NCBI RefSeq assembly: GCF_014066305.1
Contig: NW_023501109.1
Coordinates: 124,001 to 188,000, forward strand
Direction of reading: 5' to 3'
Source of the DNA: Letharia columbiana
Lineage: Eukaryota; Ascomycota; Lecanoromycetes; Lecanorales; Parmeliaceae
DNA length: 64,000 bases
The position numbers and the translations under genes are program-made. The notes below the pieces were generated by a model. It was given only the letters and a program-made list of their open reading frames with translations, searched no databases and was not told the origin of the DNA. Shown one piece after another: positions 55,220 to 64,000 of this stretch (its first letter is position 1; each line of letters starts with the position of its first letter).

Positions 55220-56134
55220 CTAGACATTCTCAAAATCGCGCCTCTCTTGATCATCCTTTGCGACCCGTTCTACAGTCCACTCCCACAGATTCTCCTGCTT
55301 CTCTACCATTTGGCTGTCCTTGCTGGACGGTATCGGTCTTTGGCCCTCGTAATACTTTCCACTGACTTGTTTCACATCATCTCCTACAGCCAACCGTGCA
55401 AGCGAGGCCCCAGAATCCCGAGGCGAATGGATGTTCGGAGAGACGAGTAGTCGCAGCAGCCAAATGGTCCGGGGCATGATTTGGTGCCAAATGAATTGCA
55501 GAATTGCTGGAGCTTCTCTCGTCAAGCCGGTCCCGGGCATCAAACCAGGGTCGAATCCACTTCTTGCATGAAGTTCTTTCCAGCCGTCTGTGCAAAGCGT
55601 ACATCCACATAATGTTGCAGAGCTTGCTCGTGGCGTAGCGTTGTCTCCCGGAGTATTTCCCGGTCTCCTTGGTAGGTTGAGCTAATTCCTCGGCCGAATT
55701 GTATACCGCGTCCGGAAGTCCAGACTTCTGAGCAGGATCGTGGGTTCCACTGGAAGTGATGAGAATGCGTGCATCTTCAGCAAGGTATGGGCTCATGAGG
55801 TAGAAAAGCAGGGCATGCCCAACGTGATTGATTGCGAAAGTGGACTCGATCTTGTCTTCTGTGTAGTTGAGATCAAGGATTTGCAAACCAGCATTGAGAA
55901 CAAGGGCTTTAATCTGTGGATAGCCCTTTTTCGCGTAGTCCGCGGCGAAGGAACGGACTCTGACCAGATTGGATAGGTCAAGCGTGAGATATCGTTGGGT
56001 GACCTTTCTTTTTTTTTATTGTTGGAGCGCGAGGCAATCAGAACTTGATATTGGGGACATTGCTGGGCGATTTTCAGGGCACATTCATAGCCCATCCCTG
56101 CGGTACCACCAGTCACAAGGACTGATTTTGACAT
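55220..56134 (-). pseudogene. SDR (retinol-dehydrogenase-like), two frameshifts
   Basis: The N-terminus MSKSVLVTGGTAGMGYECAL and SRSNN is a clean SDR cofactor fold start. At about 56007-56015 an A-run (read on the minus strand) shifts the frame; adding one base would join it to VTQRYLTLDLSNLVRVRSF. The next part is intact: LVLNAGLQ, INHVGHALLFYL, ITSSGTHDP, and the catalytic YATSKLCN. A second shift near 55555-55565, after RLERTSCKKW, is needed to reach FDPGLMPGTGLTREA and the C-terminus ending RRDFENV at 55220. Both breaks fall where homologous SDRs are continuous. A homopolymer sequencing error could explain the first, but not easily the second. Confidence 0.78.
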
Positions 56135-56702
56135 AGCTGAGAGTCTGAGTGGAAGTGCTGCTAGACTTCCACGCTCTTACCTCTGACCATAAGAGAGTTT
56201 GTATAGGAGTTGGGGCGACGAAAGTATAAGAAGATGGTAGGAAAAGTGAATGAGAGCAAAGGGAATTTGAGATTATTGAGGGGGAATGCTTTGATATATA
56301 CGCTGAAAAAGGGCCATGATTCAGCGGGAATGTTTCGATAGCGGTGTTTATGTTAAATCCATAGGCAGATTGTTCCTCCGTCTCCGCGTACGCACCAAGC
56401 TGGTATAGTCGATACACGGTCTCAATTTGGCTGAAGTCACATCATGAACCCGGAAAGGACCATGAAATTTCGGACGATTCGATCAGGAGAGCGTGTCCAG
56501 GGACCAAGTCGATGAAAGTGGCAGACTTGGGCTTTCGAGATTTACGCCGTACTTTAAAGTACGGATCGTGCCAAGCCAGACGACTGCCTAAACGCCGACA
56601 CGCCGTAGCCGACTGCAGATGTGGGATGAAGTGACGAACATTCAAAGCAAATTTGAATTGCCTGAGCTCTAGCACATCTTGATGCCTTGAATACAACTCA
56701 AT
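56135..56702. promoter_or_regulatory. Divergent intergenic region, SDR pseudogene and snx41
   Basis: This region separates two diverging genes and so contains the snx41 promoter. No specific motif is recognised. Confidence 0.5.
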
Positions 56703-58871
56703 ATGTGGAATGACGAGGACAACAATCCTTATAGCTCCTTTGACCGCCATGACTCTACCTCATCAGCACCCCGCCAGAACCCCCAAACCCATGGTATGCG
56801 ATCCTAAGAAACAGAGAAGAAGGTTCCTTCTTGACTCAAGTCTCCTTACTTACGTGAAGCACACACCTCAGGTTTCGAGCGCCCATCTACTCCTACATCC
56901 GAAGACGAATCGCCCCCGAACGAGCCCCCAGAATTCGTGTCAAGGCAACGGGACCTGAGTGACGATGAGGATGAAGATGCCCAGCAAAGAGCTCCACGCA
57001 AGAAGGGAGGCTACGACAGTCGTATCGAGCAGATACTCTACGAGAATCAGGACTTGCAGATTCTTATCACAGATGCCGGGAAGAACCATGAGAGTGGGGG
57101 AAGTTACATTGCGTACACGATAAGGACTGGGGTAATTCATGGCCGAAGAAAGTTCTTGATTTGTTCTCACAATATATAGGATCTCGAAGTTCGCAGGCGA
57201 TACTCCGAATTTGCTTCTCTCAGAGCTACACTCGTTAATCTACATCCCACACTGATCATACCACCGATCCCAGAGAAGCATTCAATGGCGGACTACGCGG
57301 CTAAGCCTACAAAAGCGAAAGAGGACACAAGCATTATAGATCTGCGCAAGAGAATGCTTGCCGTTTTTCTGAACCGATGTCGGAAGATGAACGAGGTCCG
57401 AGAAGACGGCGTGTGGTGGAGATTCCTCGACCCGAATGCTAGCTGGGTAAGCAATGCTGAGTACGCGATGCTTGACATGGCTAATGCCGCCCCTTCAGAA
57501 TGAGGTACTGCATTCACACCCGGTAAACTCGATACCGAAAAGTATCATGAAAGCGCCACCACTCAACCCCTCTAGCCCCACCCCTGCACATCAATGGCTT
57601 CCTGTCCCCTCTTCGTCAGCAAAATTGAAGACGGCGTCTAAGACCTCCGCAACCGGTACACCATCGTCTCCTCCTATGCACTCTGGCATGGCTTCTTCAG
57701 CAGCCCACACAGTCCCGGGTACTCAAGTCTTCGGCCGCTTCCCTCCCGCATCTCAAAACCTCTCCGAACAGGATCTTGACCCTTACTTTAACAATTTCGA
57801 ATCCGCAACCAGGGACCTTGAACTTCTTTTACAGGGGAACATCGAGAAAGTCAATCGACGTACCCTCACACATCTCTCGGCCCTCTCCACAGACATGGCA
57901 GAACTCGGTGCGAGATACAACGGTTTCTCGCTTTCTGAGCAGTCACCGACTGTCGCTGCTGCAATAGAGCGGATAGGGCAGGCTGTGGACTCCTCGTACA
58001 TTGCAACTGAAGAGTTGTCGTCTACCCTAGGCGCCAATTTTGCAGAGCCAATGCGTGAGAGCGCACAATTTGCTGGAGTAGTCCGCGGAGTCTTGAGGTT
58101 CAGAATAATGAAAAGGATACAGGAAGAGATGACCAAGGATGAGCTGGCAACGAAACAAAATCTGCTTGAGTCCTTAGAGAAGAGCGAATTAGAAGCCAAT
58201 AGGATCGAACAGTATCTTGCGAGTGGTGGCCATACCGGCCCTCCGCCTAAGCGTTCCACTTCCTCAGCCTCTGCGCGGAGCATTAAGTCCGAGGCGGGTA
58301 CGATCCAGCGACAAGAGGGCGAAGATAGAGCATCCATAGACTCTGATTTTCCGCCAACGCATGGAGAACCATCATCAGCATCGCATGGCGCCCAGGGCCA
58401 CGACCAGGCATTGCCCTCGAGATCGAAGAGCCAAAGCGGAGGATTTGTAGCTAACAAAATCTTCGGGAGGATAAGTCATACATTCCAAGGCATTGTTGAC
58501 GTCGATCCTGAACGGACCCGACGGGATCAGATAGGAAAGACTAGGGAGAGCTTGGTCCATGTAAGAGACCAGCCTGTAGCGCTTTCACCTCGAGCTAACG
58601 GATACTAAGCTTGAACAAGCTCTCAGTGTGTCTGATCAGGATGTCAAAGACGCAAGCGCAGGTGTTTTGAAGGATCTCAAGCGATTCCAAATGGAAAAGG
58701 AGGATGATCTCAAGCGCTATATGGTATGTATCCACATACGCATTACTTAAGCATGATGCTAACCTTCGCTTCCAGATCGCATATGCTAGGTGCCACATTG
58801 ATTGGGCCAAGAAGAACGTCGACACTTGGAAAGAAGCTAAAGATGAGGTGGAAAAAATAGAAGTCAGGTAG
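56703..58871 (+). CDS. snx41: Sorting nexin Snx41
   Basis: PX-BAR sorting nexin that binds phosphatidylinositol 3-phosphate on endosomes and, with Snx4 and Atg20, recycles cargo and supports selective autophagy. Six exons (56703-56793, 56872-57131, 57180-57446, 57499-58560, 58610-58723, 58776-58871) give 629 aa. The start MWNDEDNNPY is typical of the fungal family. The PX domain spans about 80-200: AYTIRTG, the lipid-binding RRRYSEFASLR, then IPPIPEKHS and LNRC. A long C-terminal helical (BAR-like) region follows (LSEQDLDPYFNNFESATRDLE, LSALSTDMAELGARYNGFSL), interrupted by a disordered insert of Ser and basic residues. It ends with DLKRYMIAYARCHIDWAKKNVDTW. It is intact and conserved. Confidence 0.93.
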
Positions 58872-60169
58872 TGTTGGTATGGCGTTATGAGAATCAGTAT
58901 CAGTCCTCAGGTACATAGATGTGTATCTGTATAAAACCCAAAGACTAATATCCGTACTCTCATCTCTTTGGCGACCCCTTACCTTGGGGAAATTTCGAGG
59001 GTCCCAGTATCATTCAAGCTAGAACAAGCTTACTGGCACAGATTTGAAACTAAATGTGAGTCTCAAGCCGCGGCTCAGATTGAATGATTAGGTATTGGGA
59101 TTCATGATGTCTTGCGGAGCAATAGAGAAATAGCAAGGACGAGCGGCGAGTTTTGGGCCCTTGGAAGCAGTTGGTAGGGAATCATGATTGATAAAGTCCC
59201 GGAATGTTGAAATACAATGCGCTGGATTTACGCAGCCCAAGGACGACAGACATGTCGTCGGTAGCGAGATCGACGAGCCTAGTTTGGTACCTGCGTCCGA
59301 TGGTTCGACAAGATTTTGCTTTGAAAATCATATGTTGAGAAGCCTTTGCGCTCCGGAACTTTTTCTGGGGAAGGCATCAAAGCTCGTCTTGTGCTGCTAC
59401 AAGTCAGACATCAAAGATAGAAGAAAATAGAAGAGATTGATGAGATTGAGACAGGATGGTCCCAAACTCCCTAGGTACTGGCTCCCCACTTCTGCTCATT
59501 CGGCAGAGCGCTACCCCACATCTGCACAAGGAAATTAGTCTCAACCTTTTCTCCGTCTTGGCATTCTGCCGCAGTCTCCCTTTGTTCGTACAACGAATGG
59601 CATTGATGCAACATAAATCCCTCTCTTCAAATGTACATCACCGTATTAGCATGCTTGCGCCAGACAAGGACAAGTCCATTCTTCCCATCTCATCTCATCC
59701 CACCTGACCAGCAGAGAGGCAAAAATGGCAATCCTTGAATGCGCGCGTTGATATTTACTGAGACTTTCACTGGGCTGAGGTCGCTATTTCGGGACAGGGG
59801 ACAGGGGTACTCTTAAAGTACTCGTACTTATTGACAATGAGATCTTGGCTGCGCCGCTAAGAGACGCCATCACCACCAAGGCAACGGACTTCGCAAATCG
59901 TAACCATCTTTCCACTTCCTACTCCTCTTCCCTTCTCCTCCTCATCGTCACTGGCGCCACTCATCACGAGGGTAACGAAATCGCAACCGAGTCTTCTCAT
60001 AACTGCACAACTCTCTGCTTGACGGCGCAGTCGCCCATGGCAGCGTCTCCGCCTTGCGCCTCGCCCCTACTGAATACGGCTTGAACGAATCTGCATCACG
60101 GCACTTTGAATATACTTACTATTTAATTTTTAACTTGTTACTATCTGTATTTGGGATACGTCTGTCCTT
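58872..60169. other. Gene-free stretch upstream of the GH76 gene
   Basis: No gene recognised. TCACCACCAAGGCAACGG and pyrimidine-rich stretches at 59865-59945 look like leader or promoter sequence. Confidence 0.55.
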
Positions 60170-61820
60170 ATGTTATTCTTACGGAAACCTCAGGTGCTCG
60201 GGGCTTTGGGCGCTTTGATGTATGGCGGACAGGCTGTTCAGGGAATTGAGTTGGACCTTTCAGATTCCAGTAAGATCTTACCATCACCGGCATGCCGACA
60301 ATATGTTCGGCCGCACAAACTCCCTGCGCTTAGATCGCTGACCTGGTTCTGTCCTTCTCCAGACTCAATAAAGCAAGCAGCAAGCACAATTGCCTACGGC
60401 ATGATGACCTACTACACAGGCAATGAGACGGGACAACCGGTCGGATTATTGCCGAGCCCTTATTATTGGTGGGAAGCAGGTGCTATGTTCGGACAGATGA
60501 TTGAATACTGGTATTATACGGGCGACAGTACATACAACGACGTGATCACACAAGGCCTTCTAGCACAAGTTGGGCCTGACAACGATTATATGCCGCCAAA
60601 CCAGACGAAGACTGAGGTAGGAACTGCTACGCCCAAGATACTTCCCCGGCACTGTGACCACGCCGGGAGAAATTGTGGCCAACAGAGATCCCAAAACTGA
60701 CACCTGTACAGGGAAACGATGACCAAGTATTCTGGGCATTCGCGGTCATGTCTGCCGCAGAATTCAACTTTCCAGCCCCTCCAGCAGGCAAGCCTTCATG
60801 GCTCTCCCTCGCCCAGGCGGTATTCAACGAACAAGCCAGCCGGTGGGATACTACAGCATGTGGTGGAGGACTTCGATGGCAGATCTTCACTTGGAACAAT
60901 GGATATGACTATAAAAACAGCATATCGAACGGGGGCTTCTTTCAACTGGCCGCACGTCTGGCTAGATATACCGGTAACCAAACGTACGCGGATTGGGCCG
61001 ACAAGTCCTACGACTGGATCATTCAGACCCCACTGTTCACAAGCAACTACGTCATCTATGACGGTGCTGAAATGGCGAACAATTGCACTATTGCAGATGA
61101 GCTCCAATGGACTTACAACATCGGCACCTACCTCATGGGTGCCGCAAACATGTGGAACTACGTAAGTTTTCTTTGGTAGACTGCCTCGGGTCGACATTCC
61201 CCAAGCCCCAAGGCTGACATTATTGCCAGACAACTGGTAATTCCACCTGGGAAACCCGCATCCAGGGCATGCTGAAAGGCATGGATATTTTCTTTCCTCA
61301 ACAATACGGCGGTGGGAAGATCATGGTTGAGGTCGCCTGCGAGCCTGAAGTTACTTGCAATTATGACCAGCCTTCTTTCAAAGCCTACCTCGCACGCTGG
61401 ATGGCAGCCACGACCCAGCTCGCGCCCTTTACCTATGACACCATACAGCCCCTTCTCTACACCTCAGCGCAAGGCGCCGCTGGGCAGTGCTCGGGAGGAA
61501 ACAATGGTCAGACATGTGGCAGGATGTGGTACCAGAACACATGGGACGGCAAATCCGGTGTTGGCGAGCAGATGAGCGCTTTGAGTGTTGTCCAGGCGAA
61601 CTTGATCTCAAAAGTGGCGCCGCCTGTCACCCAAAACTCTGGAGGGACTTCGAAGGGAGATCCGAGCGCTGGGTCGACTTCAGGTGGACAGCCAACAGTC
61701 ATGCTCGGTTCCAGTTTGACAAGAACGATGACAGCTGGGGATAAAGCAGGCGCTGGGATTGTAACAGCGATTATATGTTCAGGCTTGTTGGGTTCTTTGG
61801 CGTGGATGACATTTCTATGA
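60170..61820 (+). CDS. GPI-anchored GH76 endo-1,6-alpha-mannanase-like (DCW1/DFG5 type)
   Basis: Cell-surface glycosidase or transglycosidase that, in yeast Dcw1 and Dfg5, cross-links GPI-mannoproteins to wall glucan. Four exons (60170-60269, 60363-60616, 60712-61161, 61230-61820) give 464 aa. The N-terminal hydrophobic signal ([17 protein letters not shown]) leads to GIELDL. The GH76 hallmarks are [11 protein letters not shown], then the catalytic Asp pair in NDDQVFWAF (about residues 121-122), [19 protein letters not shown] and [11 protein letters not shown]. The C-terminus has a Ser/Thr/Gly linker and a terminal hydrophobic segment ([20 protein letters not shown]), the GPI-attachment signal. 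Several N-x-S/T sites are present. Intron 1 is 93 bp and in frame. Confidence 0.93.
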
Positions 61821-62338
61821 CTGTTGTTTTGGGTTGGGAGAAAAGCGACATATGAGTGCGGCTGAGTATATATTGTCGACATTTCATGGCGTGGGTCTCG
61901 GGAAATGGCAGCATGTCATGAATGTTGCATGGGTTTGGGGATCTAGGTGTCTATCGTTCAACGAATAGGTCATACATTCTTATGTATATTGCCCCTTCAA
62001 AATTACCAGTATCAGTAATACAACTGTGGCTCGGACAAACGAGGAGTGAATTAGTAGTGAGTTGTGCTGACCGTTGACGAAATCAATGACCTCGTGCAGG
62101 TGTTGAGGGTGTTGATAGCTTAGCACGATCGACGCGCCTCCACAAGCGAGTTCAAATGCTGAAAGGACCACCAGCACCCTCGACACTTGATTTCTCTATA
62201 TTTTAATGGATGGGCTTTGTCTGAAACTCATCGTCAGCATACTTTAATCAATCATACCTCCTGTGTGCTTGGGGTACGAGTCATCTTTTCTCCTCGCTCT
62301 TCCAAACTTTTCTGCCTAAGCCTTATTCCCTAAGGGAA
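61821..62338. other. Intergenic, promoter of the ubiquitin-hydrolase gene
   Basis: The first exon and ATG of the next gene must lie here or further left, but I could not place them. No other gene is seen. Confidence 0.5.
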
Positions 62339-62344
62339 TAAGGC
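62320..62344. repeat. Perfect 25-nt palindrome
   Basis: Arms GCCTTATTCCCT and AGGGAATAAGGC around a single central A. It overlaps the beginning of the open frame of the following gene. Confidence 0.85.
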
Positions 62345-64000
62345 CTTCACCTTCACGACGTCTCCCAATAAGAAGCGCAAGCTTTCGCTGCCAGAATCCT
62401 CAGAGGACACCTCCAATACTCAGGAAGTATCTTCTCCGCTTGACCTCGTCATCACCGACCCCGCTATACGTCTCACGTCATCTCCCTCACCTCCGGCATA
62501 CATACCCAAGCACCTAGTTCTGGAAGGAGCAAGGAAGGGGCGGTCGCCCACCCCAGAGCTGTCAACCACAGCAGCCAGCTCACCTAGTGGCGCTTATGCT
62601 GGGTTGACCCTTGATAGTGACGGTTACGCAAGCGGGACAGAGACTGCTGGGCCTAACAAGCGCAGAGGCTCGTTGGCAAGTAGCGGGTTAAGAGGTGGGG
62701 CATCAAGTCCTGTTCGGTCATCATCACCGGCAAAGAGGAGGGCTTCAGCTATGGCGAATGATGATGTGGATATGGAGAGCCAAGATGCTGGCTCGATTTC
62801 CGGTAGTGGAATTAAAAATACGGCGAACACAGCGAATACAGCACGGTGGAACAGCAAGAGTCAGGGAACGAGGCACAAGAGAGAGACGAGTGTAGATATG
62901 CTTGCTCAAGAGTTGGATCCCCAGAGTGCCACGTCTTCTACAAGTTCCACGTCTGGTGGTGATGGGACTGCATCCTCAACTTCGAGCATGCCGACATCTG
63001 GCGACATCCCTACCATCGATGATCAGATCAATCAGGTCCAGCAACTGGCTCAGCAGGGCTCTATGCGAGAAGGCCAGAAAGGCTATATTGTAGCCACCAA
63101 GTGGCTCAACCGCGTACTGGCAAGAGGAACTGATGGCGCAGGCTCGGACAAGTATGGCAAGGAAGCAAGAGAAGGGGCAATCGGACCTGTCGATAACACT
63201 GGAATCAACTTGGTGACAGATCGAGATGCATCTCCTTTCAATGATGAGGCCGGCGAACCGTTCGTCCCTCTTGCTCCCGGCTTGAATCTTGGTGAAGACT
63301 TCGAAATTCTACCGGAGGCCGCGTGGGAACTCATCATGAAATGGTATACACTGGCCAAGGGATCTGCTATCATTAGGAGATATTGTCATAACACCAGCAC
63401 CAGTGAGACCCAGGAGAACCTTCAGTATGAGCTACATCCTCCTGTGTTCACCATTCTGAAGCTTCCCAACAGAAGCGAGGGGTTGACAGCGAAAACTCTG
63501 AGAGAAAAGGATGCAACACCGGTGAAGATCCTAGCTAGTAGGCATGAGCTTTACCAGACTTTCCTTAAGCGAGCAAAAACGTCCTCCGGCATTGATCTGG
63601 GAACCAGAGTCCGCATTTGGAGAATTCTTGGCGGTCTAGGAGGGAAGTCTGGCGCAGAAATGATGACACCTGCCCAGTCACGAAGCACTTCGCCTGCTCC
63701 AGGAGCTATTCTGTCCGTGGACCCTGGCACCAAGCTCGTTGTTGACGCAAGCGAATTCGCAGGCTTACAGCTCGGAACTCAGCGTGAGCTGGTCGATGTC
63801 AACGACGAGACAGCCAATGTTAAATACAACGGCCATTTGAGCCTGGATGTCGCTGGGCTTCGGCAAAATGAGGTGATCGTGCTCGAGGAAATGATTGGTG
63901 GGCCCGGTGGAGGAGAGTGGGTATCCGATAATGCGGCATCGAAGATCAAGTTGCATGGTAATGTCCCTATCAGCATCACTAAGAGCGGCAATACCACGGT
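62339..64000 (+). CDS. DUSP-domain ubiquitin carboxyl-terminal hydrolase, 5' part (Ubp12/USP15-like)
   Basis: N-terminal part of a large deubiquitinase; the frame is open from the stop at 62331-62333 to the end of the window, about 553 codons, and continues beyond it. The first 220 residues are disordered with a basic NKKRKL patch and many Ser. The DUSP-type domain covers about residues 240-350: EGQKGYIVATKWLNRVLAR, PFVPLAPGLNLGEDFEILP, AAWELIMKWYTLAKGSAIIRR, then YELHPPVFTILKLPN. A linker and a second ubiquitin-like region with RVRIWRILGG follow. The cysteine-peptidase core lies outside the window. The true start is unresolved: an AG in GAATAAG just before GCCTTC could be the acceptor of an upstream intron. 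Confidence 0.78.

Noticed and set aside
1..64000. CRISPR arrays, bacterial operons, phage genes
   Set aside because: The sequence is clearly eukaryotic with spliceosomal introns; the tandem repeat at the left end has no spacer structure.

Overview
The window is nuclear DNA of a filamentous ascomycete (Pezizomycotina). The evidence is many short introns (mostly 45-130 bp) with GT..AG ends, a highly reducing polyketide synthase (PKS) locus, coronin, an Snx41-type sorting nexin, a DCW1/DFG5-type GH76 protein, a HET-domain relic, and an AT-rich mobile element decayed by C-to-T/G-to-A changes, as expected from repeat-induced point mutation (RIP). The taxonomic class cannot be fixed from this window. 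Exon boundaries were worked out by hand from reading frame, splice signals and family motifs; no transcript data were available.

Left part (1-24.7 kb): accessory, secondary-metabolite-like. After a three-copy tandem repeat (30-302) come a bZIP-like regulator (1695-2990), a classical SDR (3588-4774), a small cupin (5419-6075), an AYR1-like reductase on the minus strand (6483-8178, 11 exons) and a 14-exon reducing PKS (9347-17398; KS-AT-DH-degenerate MT-ER-KR-ACP). A 4.65-kb decayed tyrosine-recombinase retroelement (18024-22678) follows. It has the split direct repeat layout A1-ORFs-B1-A2-B2 typical of Ngaro-type elements. Directly beyond it lies an MFS efflux-pump gene with frameshifts and a RIP-type nonsense codon (22909-24708). 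The likely history is a small polyketide cluster whose exporter side was invaded and inactivated. Whether all these genes form one cluster is inference.

Middle part (24.7-50 kb): core genes alternate with relics. There is a broken HET-domain gene, intact coronin, a coiled-coil nuclear-looking protein, an intron-containing tRNA-Val(CAC), a four-TM protein, a TPR protein that looks like a STAND receptor without its NTPase, three MITE/foldback-like inverted-repeat elements, a decayed SRPK-like kinase, a CmcJ/AsaB-like oxidoreductase, a CorA-like channel flanked by copies of one short repeat, and a Ser-rich small protein. Long stretches hold no recognisable gene.

Right part (50-64 kb): mostly conserved housekeeping genes. 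These are a C2HC-finger protein, a disordered coiled-coil protein, a frameshifted SDR, Snx41 (endosomal sorting and autophagy), a GPI-anchored GH76 cell-wall protein and the 5' part of a DUSP-type ubiquitin hydrolase that runs off the window.
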